A DNA stretch of 40,852 nucleotides, from contig JAUIFX010000017.1 of the NCBI GenBank assembly GCA_030429865.1, forward strand, positions 1-40,852, in the 5' to 3' direction. Below the pieces are notes generated by a model, which was not told where the DNA came from, did no database searches, and worked only from the letters and a program-made list of their open reading frames with translations. The first letter of the stretch is position 1; each line of letters begins with the position of its first letter. Of this stretch, positions 1 to 7,898 are shown piece after piece. This DNA comes from Gammaproteobacteria bacterium (lineage in GTDB: Bacteria > Pseudomonadota > Gammaproteobacteria > Ga0077536). Position numbers and translations under genes: made by a program.

Positions 1-28
1 CCGTGTACTCGATGGTGAGATGCGGCAT
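1..28 (-). CDS. hpaF: 5-carboxymethyl-2-hydroxymuconate isomerase, N-terminal fragment (cut by window edge)
   Basis: Only the first nine codons are in the window, read leftwards: MPHLTIEYT. This matches the conserved start of HpaF/CHMI enzymes of the 4-oxalocrotonate tautomerase superfamily, where Pro2 becomes the N-terminal catalytic base after Met removal. The family isomerises 5-carboxymethyl-2-hydroxymuconate in the homoprotocatechuate meta-cleavage pathway. A strong ribosome site (GGGGGAGG) lies just upstream of the ATG. The gene is divergent from the FAH-fold gene at 199, with an HpaR-type palindrome in between, which supports the assignment. The body of the protein cannot be seen, so the call rests on the N-terminus and context. 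Confidence 0.6.
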
Positions 29-137
29 GGAGCCTCCCCCTGGCGCTGGATGACGAACGGGCCTGCGCGCGGCCCGCCTTGCGCCGCCGGCGGCACGCAG
101 GCCCGGGTTCGGGTGCCGAGGCCGCTTGCAGCATTCG

Positions 138-151
138 CTTAACATGTTAAG
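138..151. promoter_or_regulatory. Palindromic operator, probable HpaR site
   Basis: CTTAACATGTTAAG is a perfect 14-bp palindrome in the 170-bp gap between the divergent hpaF-like start and the FAH-fold gene. MarR-family regulators bind such short palindromes, and an HpaR-type MarR gene is the second gene to the right. A related dyad lies over the promoter of the second MarR gene at 11.9 kb. The binding protein is inferred; the palindrome is seen directly. Confidence 0.7.
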
Positions 152-198
152 TTTATGCCCTGTCGTCGTCAATTCGAGCCACGCGCCCGGGGGGCCCC

Positions 199-1059
199 AT
201 GAGATTCCTGAGTTTCAGCCGCAACGGACAGGCCGGTTTCGGCGCGCTGGTCGACGGCGGCGTGGTCGATCTCTCGGCGCGCTACCCGGAGCTCCCCGAC
301 CTGCGCGCGGCGATCGCCGCCGGCCGCCTCGCCGAGCTCGCCGCGGGCGCGGCGACCACGTTCGCCGATTTCGGCATGGACGAGCTGCTCTACCTGCCGA
401 CGATCCCCAACCCGCAGAAGATCATCTGCATCGGCGTCAACTATGCCGACCGCAACGCCGAGTACAAGGACGGCTCGGCGGCGCCGAGCTACCCGAGCGT
501 GTTCATGCGCGCGCGCGAGTCTCTGACCGGGCACGAGGCACCGTTGCTGCGGCCGCCCGAGTCGGAGCAGCTCGATTACGAAGGCGAAATCGTCATCGTG
601 GTCGGGCGCGCCGGGCGCCGCATCCGCGAGGCCGACGCGCACGAACACGTTGCCGGCATCACCATCATGAACGAAGGCTCGGTACGCGACTGGTTACGCC
701 ATGCCAAGTTCAACGTCACCCAGGGCAAGAACTTCGAGCGTTCCGGCGCGCTGGGACCGTGGCTGGTCACGCCCGACGAACTCGACCCGATGGGCAGCCT
801 GCGCGTGATCACGCGGGTCAACGGCGAAGAGCGCCAGAACGACGTCACCGACAACCTCATGTTTCCGTTCCGCTACCTGTTGAGCTACCTGTCGACGTTC
901 TACCGCCTCCAGCCCGGCGACGTCATCGCCACGGGGACGCCGAACGGCGCCGGCGCGCGCTTCGACCCGCCCCGCTACCTGCGCGCGGGCGACGTCGTCG
1001 AGGTCGAAGTGCCCGGCGTCGGGGTGCTCCGCAACGAGGTCGAGGACGAGGTGCTCTGA
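199..1059 (+). CDS. Fumarylacetoacetate hydrolase (FAH)-family enzyme of homoprotocatechuate meta-cleavage type
   Basis: A 286-residue single FAH domain with a short N-terminal lobe, the usual size for 2-hydroxyhepta-2,4-diene-1,7-dioate isomerase / 2-oxohept-3-enedioate-type hydrolases. The metal site is visible as the pair E128 and E130 (DYEGE). The third acidic ligand lies in the NEGSVRD segment (E159), where many FAH enzymes have Asp; I recall the Glu variant from aromatic-catabolism members. The C-terminal GTPNGAG loop is typical. The gene starts at the ATG at 199 and is followed after 3 bp by an HpaR-type regulator, so the two are probably one transcript. With the divergent HpaF-like gene it suggests HpaG-like decarboxylase/isomerase function in 4-hydroxyphenylacetate breakdown. 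Exact substrate is inferred from context. Confidence 0.85.
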   Translation: MRFLSFSRNGQAGFGALVDGGVVDLSARYPELPDLRAAIAAGRLAELAAGAATTFADFGMDELLYLPTIPNPQKIICIGVNYADRNAEYKDGSAAPSYPSVFMRARESLTGHEAPLLRPPESEQLDYEGEIVIVVGRAGRRIREADAHEHVAGITIMNEGSVRDWLRHAKFNVTQGKNFERSGALGPWLVTPDELDPMGSLRVITRVNGEERQNDVTDNLMFPFRYLLSYLSTFYRLQPGDVIATGTPNGAGARFDPPRYLRAGDVVEVEVPGVGVLRNEVEDEVL

Positions 1060-1062
1060 ACG

Positions 1063-1530
1063 ATGGATCCGCTCGGCGCCGGGCGCGACGCAGCCGTGAC
1101 GCTGCGCGATTTCGAGCGATCGCTGCCGATGCAGCTGCTCAAGGCGCGGGAAGCGGCAATGGCGCGTTTTCGCCCGATGCTGCGTGCACACGGACTGACC
1201 GAGCAGCAGTGGCGCGTGCTGCGCGTGCTCGCGGCCTGGCCGGACATCGACGCTTCGGCGCTCGCGCGGCGCAGCCTGCTGCTGGCGCCGAGCCTGTCGC
1301 GCATCCTGCAGCATCTCGAGGGCGCGGGCCTGGTCGCGCGCCGCACGCCGGCGGGCGACCAGCGCCGCGCCGTGTTCGCGCTGACCGTGCGTGGCCGCGC
1401 GCGCTTCGCTGCGGTCGCGCCCGATTCCGAACGCCTCTACCGCGACATCACGCGGGCTTTCGGGGCCGAACGGCTGGCCACGCTGTATGACCTGTTGAGC
1501 GAGTTCGCCGCGGCGCTAGACACGCCCTGA
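1063..1530 (+). CDS. hpaR: MarR-family regulator, HpaR type (homoprotocatechuate degradation repressor)
   Basis: A 155-residue winged-helix protein. The HpaR-typical SLPMQLLKARE segment near residue 22 is followed by HGLTEQQWRVLR, then the recognition helix (LLLAPSLSRILQHLE) and the wing (RRTPAGDQRR). HpaR represses meta-cleavage genes and is released by the aromatic substrate. The gene starts 3 bp after the FAH-family stop, so it is co-transcribed with it, and probably acts at the palindrome at 138-151 as an autoregulator. The ATG at 1063 was chosen; a GTG at 1096 would remove a non-conserved 11-residue lead. It resembles the second MarR protein at 11391-11870, particularly in the HGLTExQWRVLRVL helix. 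Confidence 0.85.
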   Translation: MDPLGAGRDAAVTLRDFERSLPMQLLKAREAAMARFRPMLRAHGLTEQQWRVLRVLAAWPDIDASALARRSLLLAPSLSRILQHLEGAGLVARRTPAGDQRRAVFALTVRGRARFAAVAPDSERLYRDITRAFGAERLATLYDLLSEFAAALDTP

Positions 1531-1566
1531 GAGGCCGCCGGGCGCTGCGCCGCGGCTCGGGAAGCG

Positions 1567-1593
1567 AAAAAAAAGTCCCGGCCAGGCCGGGAC
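1567..1593 (-). terminator. Rho-independent terminator of the 1635-1979 gene
   Basis: Read on the minus strand, the 9-bp GC stem GTCCCGGCC/GGCCGGGAC (1575-1593, one-base loop as written, in practice a larger loop) is followed directly by eight T residues (1574 to 1567). This is a textbook intrinsic terminator 42 bp past the stop of the leftward gene. On the plus strand there is no T tract after the stem, so it is directional. Confidence 0.9.
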
Positions 1594-1634
1594 GAACGGA
1601 GGGGGAACGGTGGCGCCGCGCGGTGCTGCGCGGC

Positions 1635-1979
1635 TCAGAAGACGTGTCGGGCGTCGTGGTCGAAGCGCGGCGCAGCGGGTCCGTGATGGCGCGAGCCGTG
1701 TTCGAACAGCCAGCCCCACCGGCGTGCCGGGTCGACATGCGCCTCGTCATCGGCAGCCGGTGCCTCCTCGTGCTCCACGCCCCACTCGAGAGGCATCGCG
1801 GCGTCGTTCTCGGCAACGAGGGTCAACGGCGGTGCTGCCTCGTCGGCGCTGCCGTCGATGGCCGGATCGGCCAGCTGGCGGACGCTCGCCGAGCGTGCGG
1901 CGCGTGGCACCACGGGGGCCGCCAGGTCCTGCCCCGGCAGCGGCTGCATCACGAGCATCATCATCAACGTCTCGAACAT
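1635..1979 (-). CDS. Small hypothetical protein, 114 residues
   Basis: Not recognised. The frame is supported by a clean AAGGAG ribosome site 7 bp upstream of the ATG and an intrinsic terminator downstream. The protein starts with a short hydrophobic run (MFETLMMMLVMQ), too short for a convincing signal peptide. The middle is acidic and Ala/Pro-rich, and the C-terminus holds several His and Trp residues (RRWGWLFEHGSRHHG). No known domain is apparent. It lies 204 bp downstream of the Dab operon and has its own leader with a hairpin touching the ribosome site, so it may be separately expressed. It is probably lineage-restricted. Confidence 0.6.
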   Translation of the reverse strand: MFETLMMMLVMQPLPGQDLAAPVVPRAARSASVRQLADPAIDGSADEAAPPLTLVAENDAAMPLEWGVEHEEAPAADDEAHVDPARRWGWLFEHGSRHHGPAAPRFDHDARHVF

Positions 1980-1992
1980 GGCTTTGCTCCTT

Positions 1993-2023
1993 GCTAATTC
2001 CTGACCAACGCAGTCAGGTTAGC
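1993..2023 (-). promoter_or_regulatory. 5' leader hairpin adjoining the ribosome-binding site
   Basis: On the minus strand, GCTAA-CCTGAC-(7-nt loop)-GTCAGG-AA-TTAGC forms an 11-bp stem with a two-base bulge. Its 3' end at 1993 touches the AAGGAG ribosome site at 1992-1987 of the 114-residue gene. Such a hairpin could set mRNA stability or ribosome access. Function is inferred from position only. Confidence 0.45.
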
Positions 2024-2183
2024 ACCGGGACGATGCGGCGACGCGCAGGAAATGACGCAGCGATACTGCGGCCAAACCTGCGCATCGAAGCGGCCCGCGG
2101 CCGTGCCCGCAAACCGGGCAACGCGCGCCCGGTCGCCGCGCGGCAGCTGCCACGGCGGCCGGGCGCGCGGGACTCCACGCCGC

Positions 2184-2672
2184 TCATCGTGCGTCCTCGA
2201 GCAGGCGTCCGAGGCGGCGCGCGAGCGCCGGACCGGCTTCGGCGCGCAGCGTGCCGACGAGCAGCCCCGCGTGGTTGTCGAGGCGCAGGTCACGGCGTCC
2301 GAGCGCGAGGGCCTGAGCGCACGCGCGGTAGACGATGAACGGGTTGTCGCTGCGTGCGAGGCGCCCCGCGGCAGTGAACAAGCGCGGCAACAGGATGCGC
2401 GCAGCGGGTTCGTTCGCGACACATTCGAGGAGCAGGCAGGCGGTGGTGGCGTCGTCTTCCGCGAGCGCGCCCTCGATCTGCTCGCACAGCGTCTCGCACG
2501 CGCACACCGAGCGCGACATGCCGGCGCGCGCCGCGGTACGCAGCGCGTCCACGGTGCGTGCGACGAGCGCGCCGAGGGCCCGCCGCCTGGTGTCCGCGGC
2601 AGGTTCCGCCTCCGCGACCGGCGGGTGGGACGGCGCCGTGGCGACGACGTGCAGTACCGGCGGCGCACTCAT
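2184..2672 (-). CDS. Conserved-operon hypothetical helical protein with clustered cysteines
   Basis: Not recognised. It has 162 residues: a Pro/Ala-rich N-terminus of about 25 residues, then a mostly alpha-helical body. Cysteines cluster at C57, C59 and C63 (CACETLC), with more at C79 and C84 (CLLLEC) and one near residue 116. No membrane segment or signal peptide is seen. Its ATG overlaps the stop of the upstream Usp gene as ATGA, so it is the fourth translationally coupled member of the dabB-dabA-usp unit. That context suggests a role linked to inorganic-carbon uptake or its stress control, perhaps redox or metal sensing by the cysteines, but this is only inference. Confidence 0.75.
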   Translation of the reverse strand: MSAPPVLHVVATAPSHPPVAEAEPAADTRRRALGALVARTVDALRTAARAGMSRSVCACETLCEQIEGALAEDDATTACLLLECVANEPAARILLPRLFTAAGRLARSDNPFIVYRACAQALALGRRDLRLDNHAGLLVGTLRAEAGPALARRLGRLLEDAR

Positions 2673-3709
2673 GATGACGCTCCCTGCCGTGCGCCGGCTG
2701 CCGCGCGCGCGACGGCCAGGTCGTCCGGCACCGCCCGCACGGGCGAGAGGAAGCCCGGCGGCTTGAGCGTCAGGACCGGGATGTCCACGCGGGCGAGGAT
2801 CCGTTCCGCGGTGTGGCCGATGAACTGGCCGGGCGCCGCGCCGCTTGCCAACGTGCCCATGACCAGGAGATCGGCACGGTGCCGATCGGCGCTGGCCGCG
2901 ACCACCGCCGAGGCTTCGCCTTCAATCAGCTGGGTGTTCAGTGCGACGCCGCCATCGACCTCCCTCACCCCGGCTTCCAGCTCGGCCAGCCAGCGCGCAT
3001 GCAGCATGCGCTGGTTGCCGATGTAGCGGTCGACGGAGGCATGGGCGAGCGTCGTGCGTGGATGGGTGAGCAGGTCGGCGGCGTAGGGCTGCCACGCGTG
3101 CACGAGATGCACCTGTGCGGCGTCGAGGCGCGCGAACAACAGCGCCGTGAGCGCGAGCTGCAGGCTGAACCGGGACATCGTCTCGGGCTCGGTGTAGAGC
3201 TCGCGGTCGACGGCAACCAGCACGTTCTGGTAGCGCGCCGGTCCATTCGTATCCATCACCCACAACGCGCACGGGCACTTCCGCGCCAGGTGCATGTCGG
3301 TCGGCGCGAGGCCGCCGCGTGCCGCGGAGTTGGTCACGTGGACGACGAGGTCGAAGCGCCGTTCGAGCACGAGCCGGGTGATGGCGAGGAAGGTCGTGCC
3401 TTCGCTGAGTTCGACCGTAAGTGGCACGAGCGCGCGCAGTGGTTCGGCGATCGCCTCGAGCCGCTCGCGCGCGAGCGTGCGCCGCACCGCGATCAGTTCC
3501 TGTGCGACCGGGTCGACGGCGAGCTCGGCCGGCGGCGGCTCGATGACGTCGCACAGGGTCAGTTCCGCGCCTTGCTCGACGGCCAGGCGGGCGATGCGAT
3601 CGAGGCAGTGCCAGGCGCCTTCCGCGCTCGCGACCAGGCGTGTATCGACGAGCACCAGGACCTTGCGATAGCCGAGTGGCGGGTTGAGCGGATGCAGGTT
3701 GTCGTTCAT
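2669..3709 (-). CDS. Tandem universal stress protein, UspE-like
   Basis: 346 residues with two Usp (Rossmann-like) domains, about 13-155 and 160-310. Domain 1 begins YRKVLVLVDTRL and domain 2 begins YQNVLVAVDRELY. The end of domain 2 carries VMGTLASG...FIGHTAERIL. Compared with the ATP-binding pattern G-x2-G-x9-G-S/T, the second Gly is Ala and the final Ser is His, so ATP binding by domain 2 looks impaired, as in UspE-like members. Its ATG overlaps the dabA stop (ATGA), and its stop overlaps the next gene the same way. Usp proteins act in the cytoplasm as stress-linked signalling proteins; coupling to DabA suggests control of carbon uptake, which is inferred. Confidence 0.9.
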   Translation of the reverse strand: MNDNLHPLNPPLGYRKVLVLVDTRLVASAEGAWHCLDRIARLAVEQGAELTLCDVIEPPPAELAVDPVAQELIAVRRTLARERLEAIAEPLRALVPLTVELSEGTTFLAITRLVLERRFDLVVHVTNSAARGGLAPTDMHLARKCPCALWVMDTNGPARYQNVLVAVDRELYTEPETMSRFSLQLALTALLFARLDAAQVHLVHAWQPYAADLLTHPRTTLAHASVDRYIGNQRMLHARWLAELEAGVREVDGGVALNTQLIEGEASAVVAASADRHRADLLVMGTLASGAAPGQFIGHTAERILARVDIPVLTLKPPGFLSPVRAVPDDLAVARAAAGARQGASS

Positions 3710-6402
3710 GCGGCTCCCTCCAGGTTGGGATGAGTTGCGGGTACGGGCGCGGGAATCGCCTCCCAGCGACCCCCCGGCAGGTAGGCGAACCAGGCGTTCC
3801 GTTCGCGATCGAGTGCGACGAGTCGCAGCCAGCGGTGGTCGAACAGCGCGCGCAGGTCGGCGTTTGCATCAAGCACCGCGTCGATGCGCGCGACGGGCGC
3901 CTCGATCACCGAGAGCAGGCGCAGCGGTTGGTGATACAGGCGGCCGTCGTCGGCGCGGACGGACTGCTCGGGCAGGCCGAGGCGCAGGTCGCCGCCTTCG
4001 CCCTGGATCACTGCGCATCCGCCGATGATGTTCTGCGTCACCTTGCTGCCACTGCCCCAGGTCGCGTTGTCGACGCTCGAGAAGTAGTACTGGGCATTGA
4101 TCCACTGCGCGACGATCAGCGGCGCGCTCATGATCGCGCTGAGCACCTGGCCATCGGCGTCGCGCGTCCAGTCGTAGGAATGCAGGAACGTGCGGCCGTC
4201 GAGATCGCACCCCAGGGTCGTCGAACGAGGCGCGCAGACGAACGCCGCATTGCCGGCGAGACCCCATTCGGGCCGCGTCTCGGCGCCATCCGCGGCGCGC
4301 CAGGCGAGCGCGGCGGGCGTCGTGCCGAGGCGCGGAGCGCGGCGCGCCCGGTTCGCCTGTCCGGCCGCTTCGAGCGCGCGCCTGAGCGCGGCCGCGTCGC
4401 GCGCGTGGCTGGCGGGCAGGTTGTCATCGAACACGGTCACGTGGTCGGTCGTGGTGTCGTGCAGCGCGGCGACCACGCGCGTGTCGTCGGGCAGCTCGAT
4501 GCCGTGCGCGGCGAGCCGCCGGCGCACGCCCGGCCGCTCGAGTATGCGTGCGAGCAGGCGCGCGTTGGTGCCACCTTCGTGACCGCCGCAGGCACCGCAG
4601 TCGAGCGCGGCAGCGTAGGCGTTGTTGGTCGTCGAGGCGGCATGGCCGCACAGCACGATCAGCCGCGCGAACGGTGCGCTGAGACCCGTGGTCTCGAAGA
4701 AACTGCGCGCGACCGCGAGCTGCTCGTCGTCGTCCAGGGCCGGCATTACGTCGGGCGCTTTGCCGCCGAGCGCCGGTACATGGAGGTGCGGCACGCGTGG
4801 CTGTGGGGCGGGCGGCCGTACCGCGTCGCGCAGCAGCGGCCAGACCGAGAGCAGTCCGAAGCCGTCGACGACGCCGAAAGTCGCCAGCGGATGCCGCTTG
4901 AGCGCGCGCCGCAGCGCCGGCAGCAGGCCGGCCAGCCGCGCGCGTGCCGACAGCCGGTGCCGCGCACGCGCGGGCAACGCCGGCGCGACCTGCTCGTGCG
5001 CGCCGTGCGCCGGTGCCAGCAACACCGGGCAGTGTGTCGAGACGCTGCCGTCGAGCCGTGCGTAGCTGACCGCGACGCCGAAGAAGCCGGCATAGCCGAA
5101 CGTCTCGTAACCGCCCTGCGCCTCGAGCGCGCGCCGCAGCGGTTCGGAGCGCACGTCGATACACAGGGCGAGCTGCGCGCGCGGCCGCGCGCTGCTCGTT
5201 TGCGTTGCCGGCGCGCGCGCCGCGAGCTGGCCGACGAGGGCGTCGCGGTAGGCGAGTTCTTCCGCCTCCAGGCAGCGCAAGGCGAGCCAGCCGTCATCCT
5301 GCGCGCATAGCGTCTTCGCGAGCGTCGCCATCTCCTCCGTCGTGGCGCGCTCGAGGGCCGCCGGTGCGATGCCGTGGAAGGCGGCGAAGGCGGCGATCGC
5401 CGACGCGGCCGGCGGCGGCTCGTGCGTCGCGGCGTGGGGCAGGTGTGCGGCGAGACCGTGCACCTCGCAAGGCAGGTCGTGCGCGAGCGCGAGATCGATC
5501 CACAGCAGCCGTTCGGTGACGAGCAGCACCGCGAGCAGGTCGAGCAGCGTGGCTGGATGTGCCGCGGCGCGCGGCGAGGCGGCGTACCAGGAGACGAACG
5601 CGGCCCAGCCCTTGAGCGCGAACAGCTGCTGGCACAAGTAGTCCTCGCGTCGCTCCGGGGCGAGTCCGAGCGTCCCGAGAGCGCCGAGCACGGCGGTCTC
5701 GGCGGCATCCGGCAGGAGCGCCGCGCGCGGGAGGTCCAGCGCGCTCGCGGCGTCGGCAAGCAGCGGCTCGTTTGCCATGTGGTGGCGGAACGCCGCGTAG
5801 AGGCCCTCTCTTGCGCCCGGCATGCACAGTCCGCCGTCGTCGCCCAGCAGGCAGGCCGGAACGAAGGCCCCGACCAGCGCGTCGCGCCGCGCGCACAGAC
5901 CGGCATCGAGGCGGGCGTCGAGCCAGGCGAGCAGCGTGGTATGTTCGACCGGCCACCCGGCCGCACCCTCGTCGCTCCCCAGGCCGGCGCGCTCGCACGC
6001 AGCCGTTGCCGCCGCCAACAGGGCGGGCGCCGGGACCAGCGCGTGCGGCGCACGCTCGACGCGCGCGAACAGGTAGTCGGGGAGCGTGTGCCGGTTGCCG
6101 TCGATCACCAGGGCAGGGGTGCTCGATGCCGTCGCGATCGCCGCTCGCAGGCGCGCGCGGTCGAGCTGCCCGCGGGCGAGGCGCTCGCGATACGTATCGA
6201 GCGGCAGGTGGCCGCGTCCGCCGGACAGGCGTTGTGCGCTCGCGATCGCGGCATCGAAGTCCAGGTGCTCGAATCCCTGCAGCGGGTTGCTCGCGACGAA
6301 GGCGTCGAGCGGGAAGAAGCGGGGCAACCGCGCGGCCGCGGCGGTGATGGCCGCGTGCAGCTGTTGCTCCATGGCGTGGGCGTCGGCGACGGGTGCGGTC
6401 AT
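3706..6402 (-). CDS. dabA: DabA, zinc-dependent inorganic-carbon transporter subunit (DUF2309)
   Basis: 898 residues, a little longer than the roughly 830 of Halothiobacillus DabA. DabA is a cytoplasmic, beta-carbonic-anhydrase-like zinc protein that with the membrane partner DabB drives one-way hydration of CO2 to bicarbonate using the ion gradient. The four zinc ligands are visible: C414 and D416 (LCIDVRSEP), H587 (CGHAAS) and C602 (LDCGACGG). Their spacing (2, 171, 15) equals that of C351/D353/H524/C539 in the characterised protein as I recall it. The N-terminal FFPLDAFVASNPLQGFE segment is also typical. The ATG at 6402 was chosen over upstream in-frame starts because it begins the conserved region and has a GAGGAGA ribosome site; it lies 20 bp after dabB. 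The stop overlaps the usp ATG. Confidence 0.96.
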   Translation of the reverse strand: MTAPVADAHAMEQQLHAAITAAAARLPRFFPLDAFVASNPLQGFEHLDFDAAIASAQRLSGGRGHLPLDTYRERLARGQLDRARLRAAIATASSTPALVIDGNRHTLPDYLFARVERAPHALVPAPALLAAATAACERAGLGSDEGAAGWPVEHTTLLAWLDARLDAGLCARRDALVGAFVPACLLGDDGGLCMPGAREGLYAAFRHHMANEPLLADAASALDLPRAALLPDAAETAVLGALGTLGLAPERREDYLCQQLFALKGWAAFVSWYAASPRAAAHPATLLDLLAVLLVTERLLWIDLALAHDLPCEVHGLAAHLPHAATHEPPPAASAIAAFAAFHGIAPAALERATTEEMATLAKTLCAQDDGWLALRCLEAEELAYRDALVGQLAARAPATQTSSARPRAQLALCIDVRSEPLRRALEAQGGYETFGYAGFFGVAVSYARLDGSVSTHCPVLLAPAHGAHEQVAPALPARARHRLSARARLAGLLPALRRALKRHPLATFGVVDGFGLLSVWPLLRDAVRPPAPQPRVPHLHVPALGGKAPDVMPALDDDEQLAVARSFFETTGLSAPFARLIVLCGHAASTTNNAYAAALDCGACGGHEGGTNARLLARILERPGVRRRLAAHGIELPDDTRVVAALHDTTTDHVTVFDDNLPASHARDAAALRRALEAAGQANRARRAPRLGTTPAALAWRAADGAETRPEWGLAGNAAFVCAPRSTTLGCDLDGRTFLHSYDWTRDADGQVLSAIMSAPLIVAQWINAQYYFSSVDNATWGSGSKVTQNIIGGCAVIQGEGGDLRLGLPEQSVRADDGRLYHQPLRLLSVIEAPVARIDAVLDANADLRALFDHRWLRLVALDRERNAWFAYLPGGRWEAIPAPVPATHPNLEGAA

Positions 6403-6422
6403 GGCGTCTCTCCTCGGCAGGG

Positions 6423-7898
6423 TCAGTTGGCGCGCCGTGCGGCACGCAGTGCGGTGACGAGCGGACCGCCCGGCGCGGCGCGCCCGGGCGGCTCGGCGCG
6501 GGCGAGGCGCACGAGCAGGGTGTGCACGGGTGCGGGCAGCTCGACGCGCGTGGCGCGCACGAAGGCGAGCAGCGACAGTGCGCCGATCATGGCGCCGACG
6601 AGATGCGTGCTGGGGGCATGCCCGGCCAGCGCGGCGGCGTCGATTGCGCCGGTGAGCGCGAGGTGTACCGCGGCGGCCGCGAGCGCCGCGGGCACCAGCA
6701 CGACGAGCGTGCGCAGTGCCGCGGTGCGCAGGCAGGTGCGGCGCCATGCGAGCATCAGGGCTTCGATCGCGAGCGTCAGCGCGAAGCTCAGCAACACGAG
6801 GTCCGCCAGGGCGAGGTGCGACGTCCAGGCTGCGACGAAGAAGGCGACGCAAGGCAACAGCAGCAACCACTGCGCACCGCGCGCGGGCGCGGCGAGCGTG
6901 CCGGCGCCGGGAGCGGTCACCTCGCTGCCCGCGCGTAGGAACGCCTGCGCCTTGAATGCACCGTGGGCGAGGATGTGGAACAGGGCGTGGGCGTACGCGC
7001 CGAGGCCGCACTGCACGAGCATGTAGCCCATCTGCGCGACGGTCGAACCGGCGAGGCGGCCTTTGACGTCGACGCGCACGAGCGCGATCGCGGTACCGCC
7101 GACGACTGCCGCGGCGCCGCTCGCCAACAGCGCGAACAGCACGACCGGCGTGGCCGAGAGCAGCGGCGCGAACTTGATCGCCGCGATGCCGCCCGCGTTG
7201 ACAAAACCGGCGTGCAGCAGCGCGCAGACCGGCGTCGGTGCGGCGGTCGATGCGAGCAGCCAGCGATGGGTCGGCAGGCCGGCGCTGCGCACCACCACGG
7301 CAACGACCAGCGCGAGCGCGGCGAACAGCAGCGGGGTGGCCACGTCCGCGCCGGGTTCGAGCTGTACGGCAATACCCTCGAAGCCGCTCTGACCGCTGGA
7401 CATCACCACCAGGCCGACCGCCAGCAGCAGGGCCGTGTCACCGATACGGAAACTCGTGCGTGCGCGCCCGGCGGCCGTCAGCGCCTGCCCGGGCGTCGCG
7501 GTATGCGCGAGCAGTTCGACGACCACGCGCGAGGCGAGCAGCCAGGCCGTGGCGAAGAGCAGCATGTCGTCGGTGCCGGCGCCGAGCAGGGTGGCCGCGA
7601 CGAGGAGCACGACGTGCCGTGCGTACACGTCGAGGCGGTCGTCGCCGCGCATGTGGCGTACGGAGAAGGCGAGCGCTGCGAAGGCGAGCGTCGCGCCGAG
7701 CGTGAGCAGCACGAGGGCGGTGTAGGTGAAGGCATCGACGGGCAGGACGAGCGCGGCGGTCAACGCGCCGAGCGCGCTCAACGCGGCAAGCCGGCTCGCC
7801 CGGCGCAGTGCCAGCAACGGTGCGGCGGGTGCGCTTAGCGCGATGAGCAGAAAGCCCGCAACGACGAGCGCGAGGGCACACTGGACGAGGTCTGGCAT
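6423..7898 (-). CDS. dabB: DabB, NuoL-like membrane subunit of the inorganic-carbon transporter
   Basis: 491 residues, very hydrophobic throughout, with many predicted membrane helices, in the proton-conducting antiporter (NuoL/MrpA) family. Diagnostic segments are the charged helix region around SAGLPTHRWLLAS, the broken-helix stretch APTPVCALLHAG, and STVAQMGYMLVQ followed by HILAHGAFKAQAFL, which supply the Lys/His residues used for ion movement. It is the first gene of the dabB-dabA-usp-unknown unit, with an AGGAG ribosome site 9 bp before the ATG. A LysR gene is divergent from it, so regulation by that protein is likely. DabB couples the ion gradient to CO2 hydration by DabA at the inner membrane. 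Confidence 0.94.
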   Translation of the reverse strand: MPDLVQCALALVVAGFLLIALSAPAAPLLALRRASRLAALSALGALTAALVLPVDAFTYTALVLLTLGATLAFAALAFSVRHMRGDDRLDVYARHVVLLVAATLLGAGTDDMLLFATAWLLASRVVVELLAHTATPGQALTAAGRARTSFRIGDTALLLAVGLVVMSSGQSGFEGIAVQLEPGADVATPLLFAALALVVAVVVRSAGLPTHRWLLASTAAPTPVCALLHAGFVNAGGIAAIKFAPLLSATPVVLFALLASGAAAVVGGTAIALVRVDVKGRLAGSTVAQMGYMLVQCGLGAYAHALFHILAHGAFKAQAFLRAGSEVTAPGAGTLAAPARGAQWLLLLPCVAFFVAAWTSHLALADLVLLSFALTLAIEALMLAWRRTCLRTAALRTLVVLVPAALAAAAVHLALTGAIDAAALAGHAPSTHLVGAMIGALSLLAFVRATRVELPAPVHTLLVRLARAEPPGRAAPGGPLVTALRAARRAN

